Below are positions 1 through 12,199 of a stretch of 64,000 nt of DNA, piece by piece. The DNA is from Datisca glomerata (lineage: Eukaryota; Streptophyta; Magnoliopsida; Cucurbitales; Datiscaceae). Each line of letters starts with the position of its first letter. Position 1 is the first letter of the stretch. The translations under genes and the position numbers were made by a program. The notes below the pieces were generated by a model. That model did not search any database. It had not been told where the DNA came from and was given only the letters and a program-made list of their open reading frames with translations. The stretch is from contig QANY01003987.1 in assembly GCA_003255025.1 (NCBI GenBank), positions 623,546 through 687,545 of the forward strand, read 5' to 3'.

Positions 1-95
1 TCAAGGTACGTGTTTAAGTTTTATTTTATTTTTTACTTTTTTTACCGTCATGCTTTCATAAAATATGTCACCATTTAGCTCCATAATGAACCCTT

Positions 96-295
96 TTTAG
101 CTCTACGCACACCCGCCCTCGGGCACCCACGACACACATACCTTCGGGCTTGGCACTTGCGCACCCTCAGGCTTCATGAACGTGCCTTTAAGGTTCACAC
201 AAACACGCCTTCGAGCTTCACAGACATGCTTTTAGACTTCACATGGACACGCCTCCGGGCTTTACACGTCTTTGGGCTTCACTCGCATACATGGT
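96..295 (+). repeat. Degenerate short tandem repeat in gypsy element 1
   Basis: Seven or so imperfect copies of a unit of about 25-30 bases built on 'cgccttcgggcttcacacacac'-like sequence (the core 'gggcttcac' recurs with changes). It lies between the expected 3' LTR and the antisense PMD ORF remnant. Tat-lineage elements often carry tandem repeats in this 3' untranslated region. Confidence 0.6.
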
Positions 296-359
296 CTCCT
301 TTACTTATATGAATTTTTATATCATTTTTTATTGCCTTTACACCTCGTAGGTCAGCCTG

Positions 360-1490
360 CAGACATGGTTAATGGGAGAATCTTCATGATGTCTGTCAGA
401 CTAGCTGCAGGTTGTCGTATCCCCTTAGCACCCATCTTCTTGGGAAACTTGTATTACATGTTGGATCACATATATGGAGGCATATAGAGGAACTAAGGGT
501 GGTACATGATCATCTCTTACGCCGATTGCACCTTCTTGCAGATGTTCATTTGGGAGGGTTCCCAATGTGTGCCCATTCTTGGTCTCCTGCCTCGCTACAG
601 TGCAAGGATTGTGTTGACCCGCCCCAGGCATGGGCGAGATCTGGGAGTAAAATTCCAAAGCATCTGACCTTCCCTACCGAGGCTAATATCTTTAGGTACT
701 TAAAGGTGTGGAATTATGCTCTTTATCCAAATGGCTACATCAGGGATAAAGTGCACCCCTTCTTAGGAAGGATATAGACTCAGGCGCGGGCAATTCACCT
801 TTCTGGCTTTCAGACAATAATGCGATCATATTGGCCATTCTAACGTCGTCGAGACTTCTTGTAGTGATCGAGTGTGAGGACGAGATAGGGGTACATGGTT
901 TTTTGAGCATTCATTACCAATTTAATTGAGTGGCTCGTCAGTTAGATTTTGATCAAGGCATTGCGTTAAAGCGACGGCCCCACCTCCAGTTTAGAGAGGC
1001 CTTTGAATATTGGATGACATGGGCCCGTAACTATAGTAACATCGTGACATCTTTCCATGTTGCTCAGTCCACTCGCCAGCCCAACATGATCAGTTTAATG
1101 AAGAGGAACTTTGGGAACTTAGCTCATTCGTGGCAGAAGTACCTTCAATTTCCTCTTGACAACTTACAAGAGAAAAAGGATTTATAAAGGGACCTAACGC
1201 TGCAAACCATGAAATCGTCTTCTGACCAAGAAGGGAGTAAGAGGGAGAGGAAAGTTCTCGCCGTTGATGAATCTTATCCCAAGACTTCTATCGAGGCATC
1301 CAGGGTGGAGGCTTTAGAGCCTGAGCGGGTCCCGTCTCTGAATTCAGGGTATGTGGAAACTTCAGATGATAAATCTCGCGTAGTCCCCAAAGTTCAGTTT
1401 TCACTCCTACGCTCAAGTCAACACCAAGAAACAGAACGCACAGACACCTTCGAGCAACAGTGAGTGGCCTTTCTGTAAAAAAACCTATTG
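360..1490 (+). pseudogene. Antisense PMD (plant mobile domain) ORF remnant inside gypsy element 1
   Basis: On the strand opposite to gag-pol, open pieces in several frames together resemble the plant mobile domain ('aminotransferase-like', PF10536). A piece near 412-486 reads PLAPIFLGNLYYMLDHIYGG, and one near 500-560 reads ISYADCTFLQMFIWE in another frame. A third at 930-1187 begins ARQLDFDQGI, the usual motif close to the end of the domain, followed by a basic, Trp-rich stretch and a polar tail (1209-1463). Several frameshifts and stops break it up, so it is non-functional. PMD proteins are known both as host genes (MAIN/MAIL) and as passengers of MULEs and gypsy elements. The family call is from memory of motifs. 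Confidence 0.6.
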
Positions 1491-1799
1491 ATACACTAAC
1501 CATTGAGCCTTCGGTACACCTCTTGTAAGTATAAATTCTTCTTTCTCTCTCTCTTCTTCTTTTTTTACATTCTGAATATGTTCTGCTATATACTTTTTTT
1601 TTTAAAATTTCACCCGCGACGGGTAGCTCTTTTAGGGAGGTCAGCAAAGCCTTCGATGCACTTTTATGAAGCGTCTTAAGTGCATTTAAGGACAATAAGC
1701 CTATTCCCAATTTTTTGGCCACCTTACAAAACATGAAATGAAATTACAACACTAAGCATAATGCATCCTTATGTACTTGAAGTTGATTATCATTGGTAT

Positions 1800-1903
1800 G
1801 ACTTGATGTATGTAAGGGTGAGCTAACCGACAGTACCCATTGTCAGCTACGGAGGTGATCTCGTATGGTCTTTCCCACTTGGCTCGAACTTCATGGCGTA
1901 TAC
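1800..1903 (-). pseudogene. gypsy element 1 integrase C-terminal end, beyond the copia insertion
   Basis: On the minus strand this reads RAKWERPYEITSVADNGYCR, the usual 'K/W-E-G-P-Y-x-V...GxYxL' end of Ty3/gypsy pol. It continues the integrase fragment that stops at 7815, on the far side of the copia element. A one-base deletion shifts the frame just after the junction. Confidence 0.8.
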
Positions 1904-3817
1904 TGTTCAGCATAGTGCCCTTAAATTATGTATTTAGACTATTTTAATATGAAATTAATGAAATTACATTTTCTTATAATTATTCTTTTAAATTATTGTA
2001 ATAATTTATATATAAATATCTAAAAATTTCATATTTATTAATGAGACTGTGATCTTGTATAAGTACGGGAGGATTAAGATCATAGATAATGAATCAAATA
2101 GTTCGCAACATATTAAAGTATGGAATCTTTGATTAATGGTTGCTAATACGGTTCACTAAGCATTATAAATGCATGTGATCTAGATCTAGATCACTGATAT
2201 AGTTCGATATCTTAGTGAATGTACTTTATATAAATAGATTATATAGAACATGACTTTGATATAGATTAATATCTTTATTAACTTACCGTTTATCATAAAG
2301 ATTTTATACACATCAAAATAGATAATCATATGTAGATCAGCCTGAATTCTAAGTAACCATGAACTCATATACATGTCTACCAGATCATATGTAAAATAGG
2401 CTAGTGACTTTTGTTTTGGAGATTTAGTGATGGATGATCGGGAACATAATCTTACAAAATTTAGACTCCAAGCTTTCCTAATGGATCTCTATTGTTCTCT
2501 TAAGTGTTAATTCTAGAACTGAATGATCATTAAGCTCAAATTTATAATACGATTATAAATTGGTCGTTCACTAGTGAATTAATGATACTTAAGGATCAAG
2601 AGGTAATTATAAGGGTAAAATGATAATTTTGACCAACTCTAATATACAAACTAATAATTGGAGGACAAAACTACATGAAGTGACTGTATCAATGGACTAC
2701 ACGAGAATACTCTGTAAATATATTCTATAATTACTAAGAGTGCAATTTCATATTTATAGTGGAGTAATAATAGAAATAATAAATAAGATTATTTAATTAA
2801 ATAGTTTAATTAATAATATGTTTTTTAAGGGTCAATGGTCCCCAAGTCACCTTTGCACTACACTGTCTAAGGTGTGAATATTTCAGGATATGAGAAAATG
2901 ACTAACTTACAATAGAAATTAAATTTCTAGGGAAAATATATAATTAAGAAATAATTATATGCAATTAATTAATTAATTAACTTATTTAATGTAATTTTCA
3001 GAATTTATAATTAAATAATTTTTTCGATTAATTTTGTGTTGATCGATAAATGAGACAGAATATTTGATTTATGAAACTAAATAATATTAAATCATTATGA
3101 GATAATGATTTGATTTAGTTTATCTAATATGTTAATTAACAGATAAGATAATTGATTGGGAGATTAGATAAGTTAATTTTGATTAAACTGATATCTAGAT
3201 AGTGCCGTGTGGCACTGCAGTGCTATTTAGATACAGTGGGTCCCACCACAATGGCACATTTGTAATTAATTTATTAATTTGTGTAAATCCCTAAAAAATA
3301 TTATGAGCCTTGACTTAAAAGATATATATTGATATTATTATATTGGCATCAGTGTGCAGTTGTGTGATTAAAGGTTAATAAAAAAGCTCTATAAGTTTTC
3401 CTAATTCTCTCATAATTTTGTCTCACAATAACCCTTTCTCCAAAATCTATGTATCTCATGTGTTGAGTGCATCTAGAGACAGAAAAGTGTCATTGATTCA
3501 TTATACGTGCCCACACACGTTCTGGTGTGTTTGTGGATTGACTTAAAAAATCTTGGTGTGGATCTCGCAGTCCATTGTTCGTGAGATTACAAGTTTGTTG
3601 TTTGTGAGGACACTTAATAGACTACAAGAGGAATAGTTCATATATTTGTATGTCTTAGATTTAATATATAGATATGTAATGGATCTGATCCGAAAAAGTG
3701 TTTTTCAATTAAAAGTTTCCACCTTTGGGATCTGCAACGATGCGATCATTTACCGTTATATAAAATTTTTTTAAATACCACCACGCCTTCCGCCGCGCAT
3801 CAACACAAATTCTAACA
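1904..3817 (+). repeat. Left LTR (family A) of copia A1
   Basis: Begins TGTTCAGCATAGTGCCC and ends TTCTAACA. Aligns by eye along its length with 5602-7814, 49117-51238 and 63509-64000; shared blocks include 'gatctagatc', 'ctagtgacttttgtttt' and 'catctagagacagaaaa'. It is about 300 bp shorter than its partner because it lacks most of the GC-rich repeat block found there near 6960-7230. Confidence 0.88.
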
Positions 3818-3833
3818 ATTGATATCAGAGTGG
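3818..3833 (+). other. Primer-binding site of copia A1
   Basis: ATTGATATCAGAGTGG directly follows the left LTR. It differs little from the TGGTATCAGAGC complement of initiator tRNA-Met that primes most plant copia elements. Confidence 0.8.
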
Positions 3834-4640
3834 TCTTTATATATGTATATATTAAATGTTGTGTGGATTTCTTGTATTATTCAATATATATGTTGATATG
3901 TATGAATTAATGGATGATTATGTTTTTTTGAATGCATGCATGATGATGAATCGTTGATTGTATGGTGACTTTTGGGTTAAGTTTTGTTCTTTATTTTTAT
4001 TTAGATCTTGTGTAAGCCGATTGGGGCGTATGAATTTTGTAATTTTTATCTTGACTATCATGATGTAAAAATTATGTATGTGAGAAGACGAAGAATGCAC
4101 GAAACGAACGAAGAGAAGAAAAGCGAAATAGGAATTAAGAACTCCAGAGCCGGGTCGGGAAAGTGGTTACCAACACTGGCGCCGCTAGCTTTCCAGCGGC
4201 TGAATCACTGCCGAAAAACTCGGCGACAATGGCGCTGGTGGCGCCGCCGCCGTGAGGGATCTGACGGTTGGACCATCGGCGGAATTAAGGCGGTGGCGTT
4301 GGGAGGTCCCACTACCACCGCTGACGATAATCATTGTCATTGCCAAGGTATGTTTCGCAGATATTTGATACCATGTTTTCATATCCCCTGCGATATTTTG
4401 TGAAAACTCTAAACCTAGCATTTATCTTTTAAATTTTGAATTTTTAAAAGGATAGTTATCCATTTTAATTTTTTGAAAAATAAATTAATTAATTGATTGG
4501 GTTTGACCCAAGATTGATGAGTCATCAATTCTTTTTTGACTAATCAAATTCAATTAATTTTAAAAGATAATTGATGATATTATTTAATTAGAAAAAATAG
4601 TTTATCCTAATTAAAAATGATTTTGATCAAAGCTTAAAGT
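3834..4640 (+). other. Leader / gag-start remnant of copia A1
   Basis: Between the primer site and the RT remnant. It contains an isolated GC-rich patch (about 4140-4340) with repeated ggcg/gccgccgcc motifs, open for 131 codons from 4008. No gag motif is visible, so I read it as eroded leader. The same leader sequence opens the internal part of the chimeric copia at 51239. Confidence 0.55.
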
Positions 4641-5590
4641 TTCTGAAGATGGACCTTTTTCCAATGTTGTTAATAGTACTATATGATGCAGCCAAAAGGA
4701 TTTGTAAAAATAGGCAAGATAAGAAAGTATGCAAGTTGCTTAAATCCATTTATGGATTAAAGCAAGCATCAAGATCTTAGAATCTTACCATTGATGAAAT
4801 TATTAAATCGTATGGCTTCGTGCAAAATGTTAAGAAACGTGTGTTTACAAATACATCAATGATAAGATAGTGGGTTTTTTAGTTCTTTATGTAGACAATA
4901 TTCTACTCATTGAGAATGATGTAGAAACTTTGTCAAAAGTAAAGAAGTGATTAGCGGAGAAATTCCAAATGAAAGATTTGGAAGAGGCGAGTTATGTTCT
5001 AAGCTTCCAAATCCTAAGATATAGAAAGAACAAACTCCTGGTACTTTCTTAGACATCTTATATTGATAAGGTGTTGGAGAGATTATCTATGAAAAATTTC
5101 AAGAAATGTCAACTACCGACCAGACATGAAATTGTCATTTCCAATGACTAGTGTCCTAAGACACCTCAAGAGGAAGAGAATATGAGAAAGTTCCTTATAC
5201 TTCAGTTGTTGGTAGTCTCATGTATACAATGTTGTGTAAGAGATCTGACATTTGTTATGCAGTAGAAATTGTCATTCATTATCAATCAAATCCTAGTTTA
5301 GAACATTGGATTGCGATGAAGCATATTCTCAAGTATCTCCGAAGAAGGAGAAATTATATGCTTGTTTATTCAGGTGGATACCTCAATCTCACTGGATATA
5401 CTGATGTTAAATCAGATAAGGATAGTCAAAAGTTGACGTCTGGATCGTACACCGAGGAGATGTGACTCTTATGAAGATAATACCATGTCATAACATGGCT
5501 GATCTTTCTATCAAGACACTTTCTATGAAGTCATTTGAGAGTCATGTGTGAAATATGAGGTTGAGAGAGATGTCACATTTACTTTAGGAT
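4641..5590 (+). pseudogene. copia A1 RT and RNase H remnant
   Basis: Fragments in changing frames: 'SIYGLKQAS' near 4745, the RT catalytic box at 4888-4899 as YVDN rather than YVDD, 'SYIDKVLERLSM' near 5058, then 5220-5465 'MYTMLCKRSDICYAVEIV' and 'LTGYTDVKSDKD', which belong to the C-terminal RT and RNase H of copia pol. The second catalytic aspartate is lost and stops are frequent, so no activity is expected. A direct match to the family-B copia internal region (52400-53340) supports the assignment. Confidence 0.85.
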
Positions 5591-5601
5591 AAGTGGAAGA
5601 T

Positions 5602-7814
5602 TGTTGGGCATAGTGCTCTCAAAGCATGTGTTTGACTATTTTAATATAAAACTAATGAAAATACATTTTTTATATAATTGTTCTTTTAAATTAGTGTTGA
5701 ATAATTGAAATTAAATATCTAAAAATTCAATATTCATTAATAAAATTATGATCTCGTATAAGTACGATAGGATTAAGATCATAGATAATGAATAAAATAG
5801 TCTACAACATATTAAAGTATGTAATCTATAATGAATGGTCGTTAGTAGGGTTCACTAAGTATTATGAATGCATGTGATCTAGATCCAGATCACTGATGCG
5901 GATAGGTATATCAGTGAATGTACTTTATATAATTAGATTATATAGAGCAGAATCGATGTGGATTAATATATTTATTAACTTATCATTTATCATAAAGATT
6001 TCATACATATCAAAACTGGTGATCATATATAGATCAATCAGAATCCTGACTAGTCATGAACTCCTTTGAATGTCTACTGGAACTTTTAATTCACTCATTA
6101 AGGTTTGTTTGTAAACAGGCTAGTGACTTTTATTTTGAAGATTCAGTGATATGTATGGCTAAGAACATGATCTTACAAGATTTGGAATCCAAGCTTTCTT
6201 AATGGATCTATATTGATTGCCTTAAGTGTTAATTCTAGAACTGAATAGTTATTAAGCTCAAATTTATAATATGATTATAAATTGATCATTCACTAGTGAA
6301 TTAATGGTACTTAAGGATCAATACATAATTAGAAGGGTAAAAAATGATAATTTTGACCAAATCTAATTTACGAACCAATAATTTGATGTCAGAACTACAT
6401 GAAATGACTATATCAATGGACTACACGAGAATACTCTGTAAATATATCCTGTAATTATTAAAAGTGTAATTCCATATTTATAGTGGAGTAAAAATAGAAT
6501 TACTAAATAATATTATTTAATTAAATAGTTTAATTAATAATTTGGTTTGTTAGAACTTAGAATTATGAGTCTTTGGTCTCCAAGTCACATCTGTACTACA
6601 TAGTCTAGAGTGTGAATATTTCAGAACATGAGAAAACGACTAACTTGTGATAGAAAATAAATTTTTAGCATAAATATATAATTATGAGATAATTATATGT
6701 AATTTATTAATTAAAAATTAATTAATTAAATTATTTAATGTACTTTTTGGAAATTACAATTAAATAATTTTATCAATTAATTTTTTGTTGATCAATAAGT
6801 GAGATAAAATATTTGATTTATGAAATTAAATAATATTAAATCATTATGAGAATGATTTGATTTGGTTTATCTAATATGTTAATTAGCAAATAAGATAATA
6901 TTGATAGATCAGATAAGTTAATTTTAAATTAACTGATATCTACATATTTATCTGATTAAAATAAATAATAAATTTCAAAAATTGTCACGTAACATATTGG
7001 GCTGACACACGTCAATCACTGATTTTGAATCAGAGATTAACATGGACTACTGTAGTGCCACGTGGCCCTATAGTGGACACGTGGCACACTGTAGTGCCTC
7101 ACGACACTATAACGGTGCCATGAGTGAGGCACTACAGTGGTGCCATGAGTAGTCAGTGCCATGAGGCACTGTTGCTCTTTACGGCACATTGTAGTGCCGT
7201 GTGGCGCAGCGCTGTTGCTCAACTGTAGTGGGTCCCACTACAATGACACATTTGTGATTAATTTATTAATTTATGTAAATTCTTAAAAAATTCTGATGAG
7301 TCTTGACCTAAAAGATATATATTGATATATGTTACAACTGCAATCATTGTGCAGTTGTGTGATTAAAAGTTAATAAAAAAGTTTTGTAAGTTTTCCTGAT
7401 TCTCTCGGAGTTTTGTCTTATGATAATCCTTCTCTAAAATCTCTAGATCTCATGTGTTGAGTAGATCTAGAGACAGAAAAGTATCTTTAATTTATTCTAC
7501 ATGCCCACACATGTCCTAGTGTGTTTGAGGATTGACTTAGAAGATCTTAGTGTGGATATTACAGTCTGTTGTTCGTGAGATTACAGGTTTATTGTTTACA
7601 ATGACGCTTGATAGACTACAAGAGGTATAGTTCATATATTTGTATATCTTAAATTTAATGTATAGATATATAATGGATCTGATCTGAAAAGACATTTTTC
7701 AATTATAAAGTTCTTGTCTTTGAGATCTGCGACAATGCGATCGTTTATCGTTTTATAATTTTTTTTTAAAAAAACCACCACGACTTCCGCCACCCATCGT
7801 CACGGATTCTAAGA
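5602..7814 (+). repeat. Right LTR (family A) of copia A1
   Basis: Begins TGTTGGGCATAGTGC after the polypurine stretch and ends TTCTAAGA where CA is expected. It holds an extra GC-rich block at about 6960-7230 with many 'cactgtagtgcc' and 'gtgccatgag' motifs and two CACGTG boxes (7059, 7078). Confidence 0.88.
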
Positions 7815-8860
7815 TGTACTCCTTTCATCACATGTTCAACCACCTTCATCACCAGGTCCCCCATGGTGAAGGTTCGGGGCTTCACAATGGCTTCGTATGT
7901 CTGGCCTATGTGCTTTCGGTATGCTTGAACGCTCTTATTTGTCTTGTATGTTCTCTCCTTAAGTGCTTCTAAGTCTCCAAGATGTGTAGCATGTTCCACC
8001 CTAGCGGATGACAAGAGCTTGGCAGAAGGTATCATATCTTCCACGAGTATGATGGCCTCACATCCGTATATTAGTGAGAAAGATGTTGCTTGAGTGGGTG
8101 TTCGCTTCGACGTTCTGTATGGCCAAAGTGCTAAGGGTAAGAGCCCATGCCAATTTTCTTAAGCTTCATTAACCATCATACTCAGAATCCTTAGCAGCGT
8201 CTTGTTAGTCACCTATGCTTGCCCATTTCCCATAGGGTAGTAAGGTGAGGATCTATCATGGCGGATGTTGTAGTTCTCGAACAGTTAGGACACTACCTTT
8301 CTTGTGAATGTGGTGTCATTCTTTGATATTATCCTCCTTGGTAGTCTAAATCTATAAATTATGTTCTCCTTGATGAACTTGTAGACTTGCTTTCTAGTCC
8401 CTTTTTTCAATGCAACCGCCTCCACCCACTAGGTGATGCAATCCGTGACAGCCGAGATCCATATGTTTCCATTAGAGGCTGTGATGGGACCTATTAAGTC
8501 TAAGGCCTAAGTATGAAATGGACATGGAACCTCCATCGAAGGCGCATGTATGACATTCCCCCACACTTGGCACGCATAGCATTTTCTCACGAACTCCATT
8601 GAATCTACCTCCATGGTCGACCACTAATACCTTGTTCTTAGTAAGTCCTCATATAAACGCCTCCCGCCTTGGTGCTCTCCACGGGCGCCTCTGTGCACCT
8701 CTTCCATGATTATGCATTGTTCCTCAAGTCCAAGGCATTTTGGCGGGCGATCATCTATCCCTTTTTTCAATAACACTCCCCCCAAATGAAAGAAGCGTGA
8801 GATTCTTCTTTTGATGTTGATGGCGTCCATGGGGTCTGTAGGCAAAATTATGTCTCTCAT
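7815..8860 (-). pseudogene. gypsy element 1 integrase
   Basis: Read right to left. The zinc-binding start (8624-8860) shows EVHRGARGEHQGGR, with the two histidines of the HHCC finger; the cysteine pair follows near 8580 (KCYACQ). The catalytic core (8045-8560) holds 'LDLIGPI', 'AVTDCIT.WVEA' and 'SPYYPMGNGQA' in frames broken by stops. The GPY-type region (7815-8044) runs KPRTFTMGDLV and stops at the copia insertion; its end continues at 1800-1903. It would have joined element cDNA to the host chromosome, but is now dead. Confidence 0.85.
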
Positions 8861-9163
8861 GTAGGTTATGTAGGGTTGTCTCCAGTCAATGCTAACTTCA
8901 ATGACATTTACCTCATTTGGGTCTGGTAGGAGTTGACACTTCGGACAAGCTTTTTAGAGTGCTATGGCTTCTTCATTCATGTTCGGCCAATAATACCCCA
9001 TCTTCTATAGGCGTCTATGCAGCGGTGGCCCATTTGTGGAGAAAAACCTCATAAAGAGATTGGAGCCACCCTTGACCTTCCTCAACGCTTATACACCTTG
9101 CAAGGACTCTGTCTGTTCCCCGATAGAACAATACCCCATTCAATTGAATGAAACTTTTTAAGC

Positions 9164-9703
9164 CTAGGCCTGCAAGTATATTCCCCTCACTAAGCCACCT
9201 TCAGACATTGTCTCTCCAGCTAGGTGCAGCATCTCTTTGATGTTCTCAGAAATAATAGGACTCGTCTGAATGAACACTTCAATGGTCGGGATAGGATCTG
9301 ATACTGGAAGCTTGGAGGCGAGCATGGCTAAAGCGTCTGCATGGCGGTTATGGGATCTGGGCGTGTGTTCAAAGACTAGCTTCTCAAATGTGTCAGTTAG
9401 CCTTTGGACTTCATGTTTATACTGAGCGAGGGAAGGTTCCTTGACGGTGAACTCCTTATTGATTTCATTGATTATCAAGCTAGAATCCCCATTTACTTTG
9501 AGCATTGTTGCCCCCTTGTCCTTGGCATACCTCAACCCAAGCACCAAGATTTCATACGCAGCTTCATTATTCGTACAAGGAAAGGTTAGATTGTACGCCA
9601 TTGGAAACATGTTTCTCATAGGATCTTCTAATACAAGTCCTGCTTCTCCTCCATTCTGCATGGATGAGCCATCAAAATTAAACCCCCATACTACCTCACA
9701 CAA
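9164..9703 (-). pseudogene. gypsy element 1 second (archaeal-type) RNase H
   Basis: About 150 residues with the RNase H acidic motifs: F-D-G-S near the start, N-N-E-A-A-Y-E, G-D-S-S-L-I, and N-R-H-A-D-A-L-A near the end. It lies after the normal RNase H and before integrase, which is characteristic of Tat-group elements. This is one of the longest undamaged stretches of the element (179 codons), but an intact frame here does not make the whole element active. Confidence 0.85.
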
Positions 9704-9768
9704 AGGTTTACCTCATGGAACTCTCTCGGGATGGTCTCATCCAAGGGTTCTGATTCTCCATTCAAAAA

Positions 9769-10056
9769 TTATGCCTGCATGTCTATGAGGGCTTGGCTCT
9801 TCTGCGCTTTCAGTGTCATGGGTGTGATGCCAAACTCGCTAAACAACATTGTCCACCTAGTAAGCCTCACATTCAAGGCGAGTCTAGACACTAAGAAACG
9901 GATCGGATTGGACTTGGTCATTAAATGGACTTTATTACCAAGTAGGTAGTGCCAGAGTTTCTGAGTGGCGAAGACAAGCGCCAAACAATGCTTTTCTTGA
10001 GGCGCGTGTCTCACCTCTAGGTCGCGCAAAACCCTACTCAAGTAATAAACCGACAA
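9769..10056 (-). pseudogene. gypsy element 1 first RNase H
   Basis: Reads VYYLSRVLRDLEVRHAPQEK, then CLALVFATQKLWHYLLG and SNPIRFLVSRL, matching the pol RNase H of gypsy elements (usual 'YYVSRVL..E.RY...EK'). A stop at 9769 separates it from the second RNase H. Confidence 0.85.
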
Positions 10057-10099
10057 CTATGCTCATTCCCGCTCTTGAAGGTGAGTAAGACATTTTTTA

Positions 10100-10900
10100 T
10101 TCTGCTTGGAATGCCTCTGTTGTTCAAAGTCCCACTCAAACTTACTACATTGCTTCAGTAGTGGTTACAAAGTGCTAATTGATTCTGCTAAGGCGGGGAT
10201 TAAGCAGCCCACGTAGGAGACCTTGCCCAAGAAGGATTTGAGCTCCTTAACTGTCTGTGGTGGCGGTATATCCCTGATGACTCTCACATTCGATTGGTCA
10301 ATGTCTATTCCATACCGATTCACACAGAACCTCGAGAACTTTCCATGAGATACTGCAAAAGAGCACTTTAAAGGATTCATATTGAGCTTGTACGTCTTGC
10401 ACCTATATAAAATGCTCTTGGGGTGTCTGAGATGCATGTCCGGTACTTTAGACTTCACAACCAAGTCATCCACATAATCCTCCATGAAGTCATGTATCAT
10501 GTCATGAAATATTGCCATCATTGCCCTTTGATAAGTAGTCCCGACATTTTTCAGTTCGAACGGCATCACAACATAGTAAAAATTTCCAAAGGGATTTCTG
10601 AAGGCAGTCTTATCGACGTCTCTAGGCTCCATCCTGATGTGGTTGCACCCATTGAACCTGCCCATGAATGAGAACATCTCATGTTACGCCGTGGTGTCTA
10701 CCAAGGCTTCTACATCGGGTAATGGGAAATCATCTTTTGGGCACGTCTTGTTCAGATCCCTAAAATCAACACAACACTGTATTTGGTCATTCTTCCCTTT
10801 TCACGTGCACAATATCGACCAACCAAGTAGGGTGCTCTATTGGTTTTATGAACTTGGCCTCCATGAGCTTGGTGATCTCAGCCTTTATCTGTAATTCTAC
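10100..10900 (-). pseudogene. gypsy element 1 reverse transcriptase
   Basis: The longest piece (10165-10677) reads NPFGNFYYVVMPFELKNVG, then MEDYVDDLVVKS, so the YVDD catalytic box (near 10463-10480) is intact, followed by a PPPQTVKELKSFLGKV connection. The upstream part (to about 10900) is recognisable but frameshifted (PIEHPTWLVD region). RT would copy element RNA; here it is fragmentary. Confidence 0.87.
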
Positions 10901-11099
10901 CTTAGGGCGAAAGTGCCACGACGACTGCTTGGCCCATATGTATCATGGAGACCCCCAACTTATGAGTTACCAAGGCGGAATCCAGCCCTAGCATCTCCAT
11001 GTACGACCATGCGAACACGTCCTCAAATTCTCAAAGTAGAATCAAGCCTTCTTTTTGGCATTCAGACAGACTTTTTGCTAGGTGGATGGGTCTCCGCCC

Positions 11100-11950
11100 T
11101 ACCTCCCCATAAAGGAACACATCCACCAACTCCTCTTGTTATGGCGGCAGTATTGGCTTCGAAGGTTCTTCCAGCATTTCACAATTCATCACGTAAGTCC
11201 CACTCATCGACCCTTTTTGTTTATGAATGACTCTTCTGACATCATATCCTCCTCTACTCTGCCTTCATTGGGAACGGGGTATCCATCTGACCACGCGCAC
11301 CATTATAAATTATATACTCTTTTCTCATTTGTCAGTGTCACCCTAGTGACTACTTCGCCGCCATTATCACCTTAGCCTTGCCCCATGCGTCTTCCCATTT
11401 TGGCAAGGTGATGGTCGTGATCTTCCTTGAGACAGTCATCCCAATAGTGCAATCTCATCAAACAAGGTGGCCTCAACCAAATGGGCCTCAATCTCGTTGA
11501 ACAACACTTTCATGGCCGCTATGGTGATGTCCCTTCCTTTCCATCTGGACTTGATACATTGGTGCAATGTGGAAGGGATGCACTCATGATCGTGTCCAAG
11601 GCCTTCCCAGGAGAATGTGGTAGATGGTCTCAGACTTAATGACATAGAGGCAGTTTGTGGTGCGAATTGGCCCTAGTTACACTTCTACATTGACATATCC
11701 CAACATTCTGAGGGACGATGATGAGAAGCCCATGATGACAATCTATTACTTAACCAGCCTCTTCTCTGGTATACCCGTCACCTGGATAGAAGCGAGTAAC
11801 ATGACATTGATTTTGAACCCATTGCCAACAAGAGCCTTTCTAACTTGTATTACATTGACCAAGCTTCCACATACAGAGGAAGGTTATGCCCCACTATCTT
11901 CACCATGCGGTTTGCATTGGGGAAGGTGATGACACCCTCATCATTTTTTC
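11100..11950 (-). pseudogene. gypsy element 1 protease and linker region
   Basis: Lies between gag and RT on the minus strand. Frames are heavily broken. Short pieces such as IEAHLVEATLFDEIALLG (11436-11645) and the region to 11930 fit the protease-RT linker of Tat elements by position. I could not see a clean aspartic-protease D-[ST]-G motif. Confidence 0.45.
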
Positions 11951-12199
11951 TCATTCTCCCCAAAGGTGGTTGGGAGAAATATCATTGCGCCCTGGCCTTG
12001 CTCTATTCAGAGAGGTTTACCAACGTCTATGTCACATGACGTCGAGCCCCGTGGTCTAGCTCCAGTATGACAAAGAAGTTTTCGCAAACTATTGTCGTCA
12101 AAAGCGATTCTATAAATGTGACATTTGCTCCATATGCCCGCCTTCATCCTCCTCTTCCCCATTTGTCGTGGTCCTTCACGATGAAGAGGGACCTCCCAC

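Larger units (their letters stand above)
1904..7814 (+). mobile_element. Ty1/copia LTR retrotransposon A1, inserted in gypsy element 1
   Basis: Two ~2 kb LTRs in the same orientation (1904-3817 and 5602-7814) flank a shrunken internal region. The LTRs begin TGTT and end near CA, a primer site follows the left LTR, and a polypurine stretch (aagtggaagat) precedes the right one. The 5 bases before the left LTR (tatac, 1899-1903) and after the right LTR (tgtac, 7815-7819) differ by one base, which fits a 5-bp target-site duplication. Gag, protease and integrase are gone; only RT/RNase H remnants remain. Confidence 0.88.

Noticed and set aside
96..295. Possible CRISPR-like array of short repeats
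   Set aside because: Units are diverged, lack fixed-length unique spacers, and sit in a plant retrotransposon; it is an ordinary tandem repeat.
1288..1734. 148-codon open frame on the minus strand
   Set aside because: It runs opposite the tail of the antisense PMD remnant and through the non-coding spacer; composition is low-complexity with no family resemblance.
4008..4403. 131-codon open frame, Arg/Trp/Gly-rich
   Set aside because: It lies in the GC-rich leader of copia A1, has no recognised motif and is overlapped by a similar open frame on the other strand, as expected of GC-rich non-coding DNA.
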